DNA of 64,000 nt. Origin: Tubulanus polymorphus (lineage: Eukaryota > Nemertea > Palaeonemertea > Tubulaniformes > Tubulanidae). Below, one piece after another: positions 1 through 13,307 of the stretch. The position numbers and the translations under genes are program-made. The stretch is taken from NCBI RefSeq assembly GCF_964204645.1, contig NC_134034.1:13707962-13771961 (forward strand), given 5' to 3'. How positions within the stretch are numbered: the stretch's first letter is position 1; every line of letters begins with the position of its first letter. A model generated the notes under the pieces. It was not told the origin of the DNA, made no database searches, and worked only from the letters and a program-made list of their open reading frames with translations.

Positions 1-3000
1 TATCACCATCATCATCATATACCCACATAGTATAATTACTTGTCTCAAGCTATGCAGAACTTTTGTACGCTCCACTCACGCCATCGCAAAACCGCAATTC
101 ATCGATAAATGGACACCGCTTGGGGGGAGGTCTTATTAAAACCGACCCTCGCGGTGACTTTCCCTCTTCTCGTCTGCCGCGGCTGTGTACGCCGGCAACA
201 GGAAGTTAACGACCTAGCACGGCTCCGAGTTCGCGCCGGCGGGGTCCGACTCGTTACGCGTCTTCAACAACGCCAGACATTGGCGAATACAATATCTGGT
301 TTTTAGAATTTATTGAAATCGTCGGCAAAACATTGAAACTAATACAATGGAAGGAGAGATTGTATGTATGTATGGGAAATTTAGTAAGTTGCTCAATTCT
401 TGCGTCCATCAACTTTGTTGATGAGGCGGCAATGTGGCGGCATATCTACCCACTTCTAATGCAGCCTAATATAACTATACCCATCACATGCCTCAAATTG
501 TCTCACTCTGTTTACGCGTTTGCTTGGTGCTTAGGAAAGACTTAACGAATTTCCCAAAAAATCAAGTTTCTAGACATGACTTAAGAAATCGGAAAAAGGA
601 AATTTGAAAATTAGTTAATCTGTTATTACGTACAGTGAAACAATTATTTTCTAAATCAATCAAACGAAATATTCAACGACGTCTGTTTAACGTAAGAAAC
701 CAATTTAGACATTATTGCCCTTAACTTCGCCGTGAAATATTTCATGAAATTTAGATATTATTTTTCCGACTAGGGGAATTTATTCATGTGGAGATAACGA
801 ATAAAACGATTCCCATTATATGAATTGACGCCCTGGGCGCAGAAAGGCAAGAGGCGCCATAGGTAAAACCGGCGTCCGTGAGATACATTGCGGTTAGGCA
901 TCGCCCTCGGGGTGTTAGAAGCATCTCTCATGGGAACATTTATCATCGAATTTATAGACATTATTTCCGGGGACATTTTTACCTACATTCGATTTTTATT
1001 CATCATTAGTATAGAATTTGAGAAATCATTGATGGACTTTACATGAATAGTCGAACGTAGAGTCCTCGTTTGATGTGAGTGCTTCAACCGTATTTTTTAG
1101 AATATTTTGACATCCATTTGTGTTTATGTTCGTGATACAATCCAGGTGGCGCCAATGTGCTCAAAACGTATCAATGTATGAAAAACGTCACGTCACTTGT
1201 TTATCCAAAGGACGTGAACTATCTACGTATTCTATTAGTCTAAGGAATATTTATGAATCTTTGTTTGAAAACTAGGAACTCTTAAGAGAATTTTCGTTCT
1301 TTGTGGGTAGTTATGTATCCAAGGACCAACTGCACTTAGACTGTTGTTCTATGATTTAAGACCAACCTGAGCTTATTTCGGTTCTATCACAAATATTAGA
1401 TATTTCGACAGCGCGATTTGAGATCACATTTTTATTTAAGTAAGGAATTTGCAACTGGGCCCTGTGGTCAGTCTTTTGGTCTTGAATCTAAGGATCGATT
1501 GTAGAAGTTCGGCTCCAAATAAGTTTTTAAAATTAAAACGTTAAATTGTCGGTTGAACTGCGCTGTCGGGTGCGAGAGGCAAGTGGTTTCAATGTCAAGG
1601 AAGTTTTAATCCGTCGGTCGACTGAATTGACTCGCGAACAAAAACCACCACAATAAGAGACTGTAATGAATTTATTCGAGGTCGAAGTTAAAACAACTTC
1701 AGTCCGGATTAATAGACTTAATCCACTTAATTACGCAATCAAGTCGTGCGGAGTTAATCCGCATTTATAAAGCGGTTAACTAAACCGGACTTGCACCTGG
1801 AACACCGAACGCGAACAACCAACCGACCGACCGACCGATCGATAGAATCCGGAAGTACCCAGCGCAGACGATACGGATTCATTCAACTATTTGATTTAAT
1901 AATGATTTTTACACGTCGAGTATTGTTGATAACGTGTAGAGGTTTTGTTTTATGTCTGTTCCGCTGTTCACAATCTGATTAACTTCACTCACCCAAATAA
2001 TACCGTGTCCTCCATAAACTTCCTGTGCTTGGTATGTTCAACCATGGACTCGGGCCAGAGATGATCGAATTAGAACACGTTCCATTCATTCGATTGAATG
2101 TAGGCTTGAAATATCGAGCTATATTTCAGTTAGAGTTGAAATGTTCAAATAGTGTCATCGTTGGATTCCTTTCTGATTTACTTATGATGCATGGTTTAGT
2201 CTCTTCCGGCCCGACCTTAGCCCCCTCCCCACAATTTCAGCGGAAACTTTCTTCTATCAATGTCCAACCTTGTGGACTTATCTATTAGTAATGTTTTTTT
2301 AATGTCCATACGTGTTTTCTGATGATAGTTTTGCTAATGCTGAAGGCGACTTGTTCCTATAATTCGAAAATTAAAAAAAAATAAAAAAAAACCGTCTTTA
2401 CGGTTTCAAAATTTCTTCATTATTCAAATGACGGGATTTAACGAATGTTCAAGCTCGATACAGTTCATCTTTTAACTAAGTATTTCACAAATGGAAGATC
2501 GAAATACTCTGAGTCCGTGTTGTATAAAGATAACACATAGAATCTAACAATTACAATAAAATAAGTTCGAAATGTTTCCTTGAACTAACGACGTTTTCGA
2601 CTATATACTAATATTATTCCTGGTGATTACTTTTATGATACAGTCGAAATGTTGAATAAATTATTAACTCAAGGAGACATTTCTGAGTCTTTTATTCGTT
2701 AGTGCGCGATCTAATATGAAATGGAAATGTTTTCATAATATTTCAACCTTTGACAACCTTTGAACTTTCGTTATCCTATTGATTGGGGTCCGATTCAATT
2801 AAATCGGTTTTCTATATCTATGGTCGCCTCATCATTTGAAGGCATCATATCATTGAACTTTCTCTTTTGTTCGATATACATACATTTAGCCTATATAGCG
2901 AACGCTATCCGATTGATTCATTTAATCAAATTCCACCCCTAATTGGGGGATGGAAATCGCTATCGTTTATTGTTTCGCCCGGGTCGGTATCGCTGAAATG

Positions 3001-5233
3001 AATCGCCGCAGCGGCGGGCGGTCTAGGGACGTTTTCCCTTTCTCCACACGACCTCCGCTATCGCCCTAATTGCCGCCGGTCACCGTAAACCCGGCACTAC
3101 CCCGCGTTATTGAGTCGATTAACCTAGTGGAAGTAATTGTACCCGTTCGGTCGGTCCCGACCTGGCAGGGGCTGCATCGCTAGGCGTATAGGCTATCTTA
3201 GTAACTTACTGGTCTATAGTCGATTACGTGTAGCTCCGCGTGCAACAAACGCCCGTTCAAAATATGAGCAACAGCGTTGCCATGTACATAGACAAAACTG
3301 CGAGCACAGCGGAAAGTTGACTGTTTAAAGTAGAATAAATGAATTATCACGGAATAAACAATAAATGGTGATGGCGGATTTATTTTGTTTTGCCGAAAAA
3401 TTAAGGCCTTCATTTTGTTCATCTTATGCACATCATCCTATAAAACGTATTTATGTTCCATTATCAGGGATGTACATGCGTGTGTACATACGTCTGTACA
3501 TACGCCGTTTGGGCTTTTATTAAAACAAATAGAAAACCGACGGCGCCGCGTTGTGCTTAAATAGAATTTACAATTTAACAATATTTATCTGTTTAACTTA
3601 TATAGAGATATAGGAAATTGTGGTTTTCGGAAGGAGAAAGAGTGAGAGAGAGGGAGAGAGAGAGAGAGGGGCTGGGAGTTTTAACAGCCGACATCGATAT
3701 AGCTCGCGTTCTTATCAGTTAAATAATCTTATCATTTAAAATGAAGCACGTGTTTTAGTGTAAACAGCTCTCCGTGTTGGTTGTCGGTCGTGTGTCGTAT
3801 TTCGTTTTATATTGCTAAATAAATGCTCTTTTTTCTATTGTGGGTATCGCGTGATAAGTCGCCCGCGAGTTGTCACGAAATATCATTTTTTGAACCTATG
3901 AAATATCTCCAACTGATAACACACATTTAGTTTATAGATTTTTCTATATTGAGTTCCTAACGCGTCTCAATTTCACCACTTATGGCGTTCATTTCGGACT
4001 CAGGACCCAGTCCCACAGTCCCGGGTTGATATACATATGGGTTACTGACCGAACTAAAATCTCTATCTGCCAAACTGCGGACCTTAGCAACACTGTAGTC
4101 GTGGGTCATCCACAATTAGCTATAGGTCTAATATATCTTGCTCAATGGTCACCTAAATGTGGAACTTGGTTCTGAGTAAACTAGTCTTCAGGAACCATAG
4201 GCACTCCAGTCTAAGACCATAGCTGGAAACAAGACCACGTCTTGTTTCCATCGCCATTATCCTACAACTTAAGATTTTATCTTAAGATTAAATACAGTTT
4301 TCGCACTTGTGAAGTCACGATGTGTCACTATTAAAACCGGTTTGATATTTTAGCTGCCACCAGATTCAAACTAAAACTTACACATCTGATTATCAACTTA
4401 AATGACAACATTATTTTATCATTCTTCAAAATCATCAAAGAACAATTCTAACTGGAACCCGTGGGTCTTAACTCAGTGACTAAAAGATTGAATATCAATC
4501 GTCCGGTTGAAATTAAAACTATTCTATCCCAGATTCACAGTGTTTACTTAGATGCTATTGAAAACTAAAATCTGATTGGAAGACCTCGTCGAGTCGGGGA
4601 CTTAATGATCTATTCATCCCGAAATACAGGCAACATACGTTTTAATAATTACCAATCTATCGATATGATTAAAGGCCGTTCATTTTTTATCAACGATACA
4701 AAAGCCGCCTTTCTCTTCTTCTGTCGCTCTCTCTCACTTTATTAAGACATTAATCTGTTGGGCGTGGTTTCGTCCCTATCCATCAATTATCCAGCGATGA
4801 GGCGTTGACGATGAACTCATCGCGTTCACCGTGATAAATGTCGTCTGAAAGCCGTCACACGCGCTACGGTCGATTCGACGTCGCTTATTGGTCGAGCGGG
4901 CCGATGACGTCGAGAGTCGTCTGGCGGTATATAACTAGAACGGGTCGGCGGATGGTGACACAACTTCGTCGAAGCATCATCATCATCTTCAAGCTCTCCT
5001 GATCGGTCGCATCCCGGATTTATTATCAAAACAATATATTCTTTCTAAACGAATTCTTTTCTGCGGAAGTTCATGACGTAACGTAGAACTCTACGAGTTT
5101 GGACGCATAGAAACTTATCGAAATACGAGGCGATTATTAAAACTACTTAAGCATTAATTACCGGTTAATTGATTAATCAATTAATCAACTTTGATAAATG
5201 CGCGCGCAGTTTCGTCCATAAGCAGACGGTAAA
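1..5233. other. Upstream non-coding region of the PTFb-like gene
   Basis: No gene recognised. A GA-rich microsatellite lies at about 3640-3671. GC-richer patches occur near 3000-3130 and 4840-4960. Short open frames here (up to 87 codons) show no recognisable domain or splice context. The last 2 kb is the likely promoter and enhancer space of the bHLH gene. Confidence 0.5.
4928..4937 (+). promoter_or_regulatory. Possible TATA box upstream of the PTFb-like gene
   Basis: GGCGGTATATAACTAG lies about 300 bases upstream of the ATG, on the right strand and at a plausible distance for a 5' UTR of about 270 bases. The motif is short and the assignment is inference. Confidence 0.3.
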
Positions 5234-7096
5234 ATGAATATCTTAATGCAACCGCAGCAGCAGCATCATCACCAGCATCATCATCACTCGTCTCGTATCC
5301 TGGAAAACAGCGTTTGGGATGGATTCTTCAACGATATCATGATGGATCACGCGTCGCACGCGGCAGTCGGAGCCGGGATCCATCACCATCAGTACGGCGG
5401 GGTTACAGCAGCGACCGGTGATAGCGAGTTCTCCAGCAGCAGTCACTGTCCGTCCTCGCCTTCGTCGTTACCGGCATCGCCCGGTTCCAGCGGCGGCGAC
5501 TACAGCGACGCCGAGAACAACAGTCTGGTCGGTTCGCCCAGAAAACACCACAATTCGCAGTTGGGCCGAAAATGCGGCGGTCGCCAGCCGGTGAAACGAG
5601 TCCAACAAAGATACGCGGCCAACATGCGCGAACGGAAACGAATGAAATCGATAAACGACGCATTTGAAGGTTTGCGAACTCGGATACCGCTCGTTAGAGG
5701 CGATAAAAAACTATCTAAAGTGGACACTTTACGCTCGGCAATAGACTATATACACGAGTTGTCTCAACTATTACAGACCTGTGGTAACGGACAATTCGGT
5801 CAGAATTCACACGAACGACAGAAAATCATCGTACGGTGTCAGTCAACAGGTAAGATTAACTTCTATTTGGGAATTTCGCTGATGAATATTAATTAGTCAA
5901 AGGGTTCCTAATTTTTTTTTCAAATAGAAATATCGTGATATCTGCCTATGAATGAGTCGTTATCGTAATGTAATGATAGAATAATGTTTTAAGTTGTCAG
6001 AGAGTGTTTATAAATTGCTATTCCACAGTAAACCTAGCCTTACTCGGAGGACATGGTCGAATTTTGACTAACTAGAACAAAAATCATATCATTTTTGTGA
6101 CTAGCTACTGTATTTTCCTATCCTCATCTCGGATTTTCCATGACCTCAGTCCGATAACAACTTTTTCGGTCCCAATTTGGCGAGGTTCGCTGCACGATAG
6201 AACTAGTTAGCGATATTTCCACCAGGGGCGTAGCGATAAACTCAAAACGTGCATTCATTCGAAGAAAGATACCGAAGACGGTGTTCGAGGGGGTGGGCTT
6301 AATTTGAAATTAAAAGTTATCTGCGTCTTTATCGGAGTTTGTGAAAGTTTTCGAAATATAATTCGACTTCGACCCGAAAAGGATTCGATAGTTACGTCAT
6401 ATTGTGAGAATCCGAACACAACCAGACGCTCACCGAAGTATTTAGATATATAGATTGATGGGTTTAAGATGAAATTTTGACAGATCGACAATAGTTTTAT
6501 CAGTTGTATTTGTTGGTCCTTTTTAATCCCTTCGGATTAGAAACGATGAATTTCTGATCGCGATCATATTCCGGATTTCCTCCACCCCTGATGTAACATT
6601 TACCGCGAAATTCGGACAGGAATCTCAGTTTAGGCTTCTTGAATAAACTATACGGGGGATGTGGACGGGTTTGAAATGGAATAACGATTCGGTAATAGTT
6701 TTGGGATAAAAAATCGAGTGTTCTAAGAACATCTATTTTTAAGAAATATCAAAATTTCGTTGCTTTTAGAAATTCAATTGTGATGTCGGGTTGAGGGAAA
6801 ATATACATTAAGTTTTCGGTACAAGGCCAGAGATAAGAAATATGTAAAAAATTAAGAGATTTGGAGTTTCGGATGCAAACTTTATTTTGTCACTTAACCA
6901 TTTCTTTCATTTATAGAATTAATATCTAATCTCGCCGTATTTAATAATTTCAGATATGTATGACGATTATGTACCACTTTATGGACACTCTTTATCCTGG
7001 GTAAACGAGGACGACCCGAAATACGGCCCCAATAACACTCTCTACGCTAAAACGTGGACGCCCGAGGACCCGGGCCGCAGCGAAACGTTTGACTGA
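5234..7096 (+). CDS. Ptf1a-related bHLH transcription factor, PTFb (Fer2-like) type, two exons
   Basis: A nuclear bHLH factor predicted to bind E-boxes as a heterodimer with an E-protein. Exon 1 is 5234-5849 and ends in phase 1 at ACAG|GTAAGA. Exon 2 is 6954-7096, after a pyrimidine-rich ...AATTTCAG acceptor. The joined frame gives 252 residues. In order: a Gln/His-rich start (residues 6-18), a Ser/Pro-rich stretch (about 66-86), a basic region and helix-loop-helix (about 125-180, with [19 protein letters not shown] and [15 protein letters not shown]), then exon 2 with GHSLSW and KTWTPEDP. The last two match the C-terminal RBPJ-binding motifs of vertebrate Ptf1a. The loop reads [11 protein letters not shown] instead of the canonical [11 protein letters not shown], so this is a paralogue, not Ptf1a itself. 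I assign it to the PTFb group by inference; a lineage-specific Ptf1a duplicate is the alternative. The ATG has A at -3. Reading through the donor would end 14 codons later, which is an intron artefact. Confidence 0.88.
5850..6953 (+). other. Intron of the PTFb-like gene
   Basis: A 1.1 kb phase-1 intron with donor GTAAGA and acceptor TTTCAG. It is AT-rich and I see no repeat or conserved block in it. It sits at the position equivalent to the 6.4 kb intron of the Ptf1a gene. Confidence 0.8.
6954..7096 (+). other. Exon 2 of the PTFb-like gene, with the RBPJ-binding-type C-terminus
   Basis: This short terminal exon has no ATG-led frame of its own, so simple ORF calling misses it. It opens with AT, which completes a GAT codon with the last G of exon 1. 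It reads [19 protein letters not shown], then [18 protein letters not shown], then stops at TGA 7094-7096. The same order of motifs (PL-GHSLSW, GPNNT, AK-WTPEDP) occurs in exon 2 of the Ptf1a gene at 54413-54223, which confirms the splice model. Confidence 0.88.
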
Positions 7097-7375
7097 GGAA
7101 CGATACTGAAAACTACTGTTTCGAAAATGAACGGATCCAGTGTCTTCCGTGAATTCGCCGTGATGGTGTCGTGAGAAACAAAGGTCGCCCGGTGAACGGG
7201 CGATATGAACAAACCGCCGGCATCAGCGCCAGGTTCTTAGTACCGGTACCTCGTCACAAACCGATAGTTTAATCGGTGTCATGTTTTCTACATTCAAAAC
7301 CGGCGACTTCAATCACTCCTCAAACTCTTAGAGAATTTTCTATCGGAAGCGAAGCGCAGAAAATTGTAGGCGAAA

Positions 7376-7381
7376 AATAAA
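7376..7381 (+). terminator. Candidate polyadenylation signal AATAAA of the PTFb-like gene
   Basis: AATAAA lies 280 bases after the stop codon. It would give a short 3' UTR. I saw no other AATAAA between the stop codon and this point, but a later one could also be used. Confidence 0.45.
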
Positions 7382-7499
7382 CTGCCGAATTTCTCGACTT
7401 GTGAGACTTTTTTGCGAAAAATCCTTTAGGGTTTTTAAGACTGCGGCGGCAAACAATGAGAACTATTCCTACGCGGGATCTTAGAAAGTGAAATGTTAG

Positions 7500-7633
7500 T
7501 GAAGAAATGTATCAGCAGAAGAGACCGCTTAGTCAATGTCAGGGTCATCATATACTTATTCATCAATGTCAATGTCAAGGTCTCATTGTCAGGGTCATTA
7601 CACTTAGTCATCAATGTCAATGTCAAGGTCTTA
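7500..7633. repeat. Short minisatellite of GTCAATGTCA / AAGGTCTCATTGTCAGGGTCAT units
   Basis: CATCAATGTCAATGTCAAGGTCT occurs twice, with related TGTCAGGGTCAT blocks between and before. The overall period is about 58 bases with roughly two copies. It lies just beyond the 3' end of the PTFb-like gene. Confidence 0.7.
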
Positions 7634-10135
7634 TCTTATTGCGCTCGCATTTTTTAAACCGATGGCTATAATTCAGAGTTGTCGTTGTATATTTAAACTG
7701 CTGCTGCCAAAGCGTGTGTTCGGGGGATGTAAAGGGTTAAATTAAAATGGCCGCTCGGTGTCTCTCGTTATCAGGGGCGGAATTTCATTATTCGGTTCTA
7801 ATCTCGCGATGCATTTACAGTTTATACTTCCGTTGATAAGGAAAAGATTAATGTGCAAATATACGGCTGTCATACCCGTGCTAATCTGGGCTCGGTTCCA
7901 ACGCTGTTGTGAGTTTTAATACTATCAAACTTCAGATTTCAACTCTAGATTCAAATCGACTGTTTCTAGCTGTTGATGGTAGATTTCGGAATACCGTTAT
8001 GAGTTAGATTCAACTATCGAATCAGAATTAGTTCAATTTCAATTGCTTTAACTGAAGTAATCGAAAATGAACTGATTGTGATTCTGTTTATGAAGACAAA
8101 ATCAATCGATTTTCACAACTATGGAACTGACTCACGTTTCACTATTTATGTAAACAGAACAAGCATTTAAAAAGTTCTTCGAATAGAAAATGATGTATAT
8201 CAACTACACAGATTGATTTATCAACAAAGTACATATTTGAACTATTTTCACAAAAATAATCATTAAATCCTGAATCTATTGAACGAGCACTGTATTAATG
8301 AGTTACCAAATCAGTTTAAGATTTAACTGGCCTCAACATTCAACATGGGATTTAATGAAATCAATAGTTTTCTGCATTTTGCTACGACCGTTTTTTTGGT
8401 CGAACTTAGTACTTCACAATTGCTCATTATATTCCATTTGACTTCCTCAAATCCTGTAAGGATTTACTTAAAGCTCAGTTTTATTCAGGGCTCTAAAACC
8501 GGCTGGGTTCTCATAAAACCGGCTGGGTTCTGATGAGAAGCCAGTTCGTATCTACATCGTTAAAATCGATATAGATACAAATTCTACAGTATTAATATTA
8601 TTATAAAAATTATTATTATCACGATAAGAATATTATCATATATTTTCATGTACTGTATATATTTTGAATATAATTTATAAAGTGTAACTAATTCAGATCA
8701 GAAACATTTTTCGTTTTTTCTTCAATTTTTCGCAGTTCCTTGTGTCATTTTTAAAGGGCATCGCCTCCAGCTTCCACATCTCTTCAAGTTCGATGTAAAA
8801 ACCGATGAGGTTTGCTAAAAGTTATCTTTCTCCCATTTCGCCCGAGATGTGAAGAATGGTACTGTGGCAACCGAGGATTCGCTATGGTATCGCAAAGTTT
8901 GTACGCATCAATTTCTTCCTAGAACCACACAATACGAATTTCCAAATCACAGAGAACAAACATGTCCTTCAGAAACTCAAAATCAAAGATGGATATATCT
9001 GAGTAAATTCAGGGTGGCAACTTACCTGGAAATTGGAGGAATCAGGGAAATATCTTGGGAAATTTCTCTGGGTAAAGTCCAGGGAATTCTTAGCTGGAAA
9101 TCAGGGAAATCAAGGAAAAGTTAGGAAAATTTCTTTTCATTAATAAAAGTCTGGGGAAAGTCGTAGAGATAGACCAAATAGTTTCCGCCTATTTGACGGC
9201 GATTGGATTCTTAGCAAATCAAGTCAGGGAAAAAAACAACGTGAATGTCGGGGATTAGTCAGGAAACAGTAAGGTAAAAAGCAAGTCAAATTAGCTGACC
9301 ACCCCGATATATTCTATTCATATTCCGATAAAACACCCGGTCAGCAACTCACACGTCATAACCCTCGCCTGTGACCGCAACTTGAGGACAATCAAACAAA
9401 ATATAAATATATACATACTACGGATAAACCGACAAGTAAATGATTAATACGACGATGAAGCCGTGTCAACATTATTTATTTTTCATGGCGGATAAAATAC
9501 TATACGGACAATAGAGCTATGCAGATATAGACAGAATATGGTTTTATCAACTCGGTTTCTATGTGATTATCACTTGAGTATTTCTAGGTCACGTGGAGCG
9601 CGCGCTTTCCGCGACGGGCAGACGGCCACCGTCGGTCGGCGATAAGTGGCGGTTTTATACGAATTTGATAGTCGGCCTAAAAAGCTCGTTTTCGAGAGGT
9701 GATAAATGGTTTTTGATTTTGTATAAAGAAGCGTCGAGATCAGGATGATGGAAAGAGAGAATGCTATCTCTACAGCCGGTGATAAACGACCTTAATCTGT
9801 CTCCGTCAGAATGTCTGGGTCTAAAATGCATAATGAAATCACTTTCGAGGGAAATTACTTTTCTTTAGAAAACATAAGAGTCGAGTTTGATGTGCAATGT
9901 CGGTAATTTTACGGTTAGCAACGCATTAATTGTCGATCGATGAATAGACTATATATAGTTCGGGTCCTTGATGGGTCGCCATCTTCACCCGACCCGAATT
10001 CAGGATTGAGTGTCCGCGGTCAGGAAAGCTTACTTCGACTCGTCGATCTTGATCTCAAAATAGATAATCATGATAGTCCATATTATTTATTTGATTAATT
10101 GATTGGGTTTGATCTGATACTTTGGCCTCCTTTAG

Positions 10136-10225
10136 AAAACCACCACACCTGTCGGGAGCGAAACAGGGGGTGTGATTTTGAAATCGGAAATCGAAGTACA
10201 GATATAGTTGTGTGATCGGCTGTCC
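10136..10225 (+). repeat. Dispersed repeat, 'GATATAGTTGTGTGATCGGC' family, copy 1
   Basis: The block reads accaccacacctgtcggg, then gagcgaaacaggggg, then GATTTTGAAATCGGAAATCGAAGTA and CAGATATAGTTGTGTGATCGG. The same order of blocks recurs at 27590-27722 on the + strand and, inverted, at 17065-17190 and 35390-35487. Partial copies lie at 16508-16552 and 21795-21830. It is probably a non-autonomous transposon or SINE. I cannot define its ends. Confidence 0.6.
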
Positions 10226-12109
10226 TGATTCATATAGTCGTGGTTGTTCTACGCGATCGAGATCATCCTTTACCCGAAAGAGAAAGTTGTCACACAAAAG
10301 AAATGATTAAAGATCCGGAAATAAAGTTTATGACTTTAAGAGATCGTTTTTCATAGCATCATCTGCTGCTCGTCGAATAAGCCGTGTTTGTCGGCAGACG
10401 ATCGCCAACTCGACTGCAGCTGGAAGTCTAACCCGTCAGACAAAACCTTTTGGAAATTTTCCATCAGTTCGGACGTTCGAATTCCGCACTCGGCAAACAT
10501 ACGACGATATCACCGGCCTGGGCATGTATAGCACGCGCGCGAAAGAGAAAGACGTGGACAGCGGTCAATGTTTGACCAGTCATATAAGACAGCATCGCCT
10601 CGATCGACGCTGAGATGGTTATTGTAGTATTCCAACAGACGCGAGATAAAGAGTACCTACGTAAGTAAGAGTGACCATCAATACCAACATATTTACAAAG
10701 GATCGATTTCAAATTATTAAGCGGCGTTTGTCGATTCCAATTCGGCGCATCTTTTGACTTCACTGAGGAAACTCAGACTCAGTCTTATCTTGTTTCAACC
10801 GGGTGTGGAACCCATGCTGAATTCTGGGACCGGTAATCCATCAACGCTCAACGTTTACCAGAGCCTTCTGCATGTTCAGTTACCGTTAATGCCCGTTACC
10901 AATCTTATAAGAATGTACGTACATGGGCGTCTCGAAGATTTTTCAAGGGGTATGGGGTCGAATCTCTTTACAAGGGACCGAATCCATTGGATTCTTTCAC
11001 ATATTGCCGATACGGCCTGAGTCTTCATTGAACCAGTTTCTTGTTTCAAAACCATCAATCTGCCACTCAGAGCAAAATGGGTTGGTTCTAGTTCACTTTT
11101 CGTTCTAATCATTAGAACGGAAAAGTACCAGAGAAGAACATATTCGGCCAGGAACTCCGCCGCAACCTGGATTCGAACCCAGTTTGAATCCCAGATTGCC
11201 GAGGAAATATAGTAAATGATAATAGTAGAGACCACATGGCTCAAACTACTGAAATGGTAAAATCAAGACGTGACTCCGGGGACAACATCACCGGATTTCG
11301 GTTTCAATTCTACATCCGGTCGACGCACCCCCTCCAAACTATTGTCTCCGTCAGTTCGTAAACTCTCAGGAGTAATATTTACTCCAGGATAGAACTTACT
11401 CACGCGCGCCGTGTCCAGCGGCCGACCCGACACAACGTAAATACACACTCTCGATAACAATAGGTTGTCACGTGACACACGAGAGCGCTCAATCCCACTC
11501 TCGATACAACGATTACGCATTAGAATTGTATTGGTATTAAGAGTCCTTCTGGGCAACAATCCGGTGGGGAAAGTGCTTCCCCGCGTAACCGTATTCGAGA
11601 CCCATTCTGCGTCTCCTACAAAACCTGTTATGAATTATTGATAATTACAGTTAAAAAATACATCAGACCTTCTGTCTAATTAATGCCAGTTTAATATAAG
11701 CCTTCGCGTTTTTATTTGGGTTTCAGGTAATTGAGAAAAACGGTTGTTCAAGCATTATGGGTTAACGGGAAATGATTTCGTGGCAGATGATAATTCTACT
11801 TGTGGCAAGTGAGGATCCACCAGGGGCGCTCATAGTTTGTCGGTCTTTAAACGCTTCAATTTCGTCTATATTTCAATGAAGAACTATTGCCTGTTGTAAT
11901 CGAGGTTAGTGGCAAGCGAGGATCCGATCACGACTTTAAGATGCATTCTCTTCATTTCCAAAGTTTCGAAGTTTATAGCGGATATGTCGCCATTTTATCA
12001 TTTTCGTAACGTAAGTTCGCAGTTTCAGCGCGCACGCGCAGTATCACGTCGTGTAAAGGATTAATATAGAAATTACATAATTATCGAGAGTAGAATCGAA
12101 TGTACAAAT

Positions 12110-12178
12110 ATGTACATGTTCATGTACACACTATGTACAGGTTCATGTACACACTATGTACATGTTCATGTACACACT
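12110..12178. repeat. Three tandem copies of a 23-bp TGTACA-rich unit
   Basis: The unit ATGTACATGTTCATGTACACACT is repeated three times, with one T-to-G change in the second copy. Each unit contains the near-palindromic TGTACATGTTCATGTACA. The open frame over it (MYMFMYTLC...) is an artefact of the repeat. Confidence 0.85.
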
Positions 12179-12481
12179 CTCAACATTGTTTCCCATTCAT
12201 TTCCTCGATTTCGCATTGTGATTGTTCGTCACATAGTCTTCAATATAGTTTTGTTTGTTTATAATTATGAGTTCTTGTCGACGTGTGCGTTATTCCGGCA
12301 CACCAGACGCACACGGACACGTTTTGATATAACGCGGTTTAAAGTATCGAATTTCATCGAGTGATTATTGGACAATGCGACTGTTAGTTACATCCGTCAA
12401 GTTATCAATATTGGTCGATATTGAGATTCCATATATCTAACTCACAATCATATTGACGCCAACTTCCGCCGATATCTGCGT

Positions 12482-12686
12482 GGGGAATTTTACCGGTCTC
12501 AACTTTACCGCAGTAAGAGACAAAGTCTACTGTATTTCACAAACTCTTACTCAGTATTTGACACCAACTCGGGGTAGAATTTTACCAGTCTCAACTTTAC
12601 CGCAGTAAGAGACAGAGTCTACTGTATTTCACAAACTCTTACTCAGTATTTGACACCAACTCGGGGTAGAATTTTACCAGTTTCAA
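12482..12686 (-). repeat. Left, inverted arm of the 92-bp tandem repeat (about 2.2 copies)
   Basis: Reads as the reverse complement of the large array at 13308-15015. AAACTCTTACTCAG recurs at 12541 and 12633, a spacing of exactly 92. The unit contains GGGGTAGAATTTTACCAG, CTTTACCGCAGTAAGAGACA and GTCTACTGTATTTCACAAAC. With the right arm and a spacer of about 620 bases it forms one inverted-repeat structure. Confidence 0.92.
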
Positions 12687-13307
12687 CATTAAACTTCACC
12701 ACAGCGGAAGATATAGAGTTTACTATAATCACAGACCCCCAATATGACTCTCCGGTTTGGTTTGCTTCGCGCGTGCCCTAATATACGTACGTCTGAATTC
12801 CATTTAAATAACTCGACCGAAAATTTGAGTCTTCTAAAACTGGCGGAGCTCTATTTCCTATACAATCAACTCAGCTAGGGGGGGGGGGGGGCGGCTATCA
12901 AATCTGATCAGTGTTTAATTCGTTTCGATTTTCACCGCCTCAAATTATCGTCGGTAATTACGGGTTTTATCGTGAACTGATAGAAAGTCCGCCTCTTCTC
13001 CGTCGATCGAGTCTTTAGACTCTAGAACGTTTTAGAGTCCGTGGTCTTTATATATTAAACTTTTGTCCGAAGCACCTGGTTCATATGTTTAAACCATATT
13101 GTCGTGATTTTGGTGCGTCTGTTTGACGCAGCAGTTAACTACCGGTTATAAGCAGATACACAGATGACCTCCCGGTGCGTTCATCTATCGTGTGACCTTC
13201 AGAGTGGGTTGGCCATGCGATCTGGGAATCTGGGAATATTGTGGATTCCATGATTTTAATCAGAAAACTAAATTTGGAGTTAAAACTAGAAAATACTCGA
13301 AAACGCC
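12687..13307. other. Spacer between the two arms of the 92-bp repeat structure
   Basis: About 620 bases of unique-looking sequence with a run of 12 G at about 12880. No open frame longer than 60 codons and no known motif. If the whole block is a transposable element, this would be its non-coding interior. Confidence 0.5.

Larger units (their letters stand above)
7640..12480. other. Non-coding interval between the PTFb-like gene and the 92-bp repeat structure
   Basis: No convincing gene. It holds an AT-rich stretch (8570-8700), a 21-base direct repeat AAAACCGGCTGGGTTCT (8494-8532), a cluster of GATAA motifs (9327-9785), one copy of the 'GTTGTGTGATCGG' dispersed element (about 10136-10225) and a 23-base tandem triplet (12110-12178). 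The longest frames (10876-11244, 122 codons; 10464-10763, 99 codons) resemble no family I know. Confidence 0.5.

Noticed and set aside
11165-11190. GGTTCGAATCCAGG on the - strand, like a tRNA T-arm
   Set aside because: The T stem has a mismatch and no A box or acceptor stem is found at tRNA spacing.
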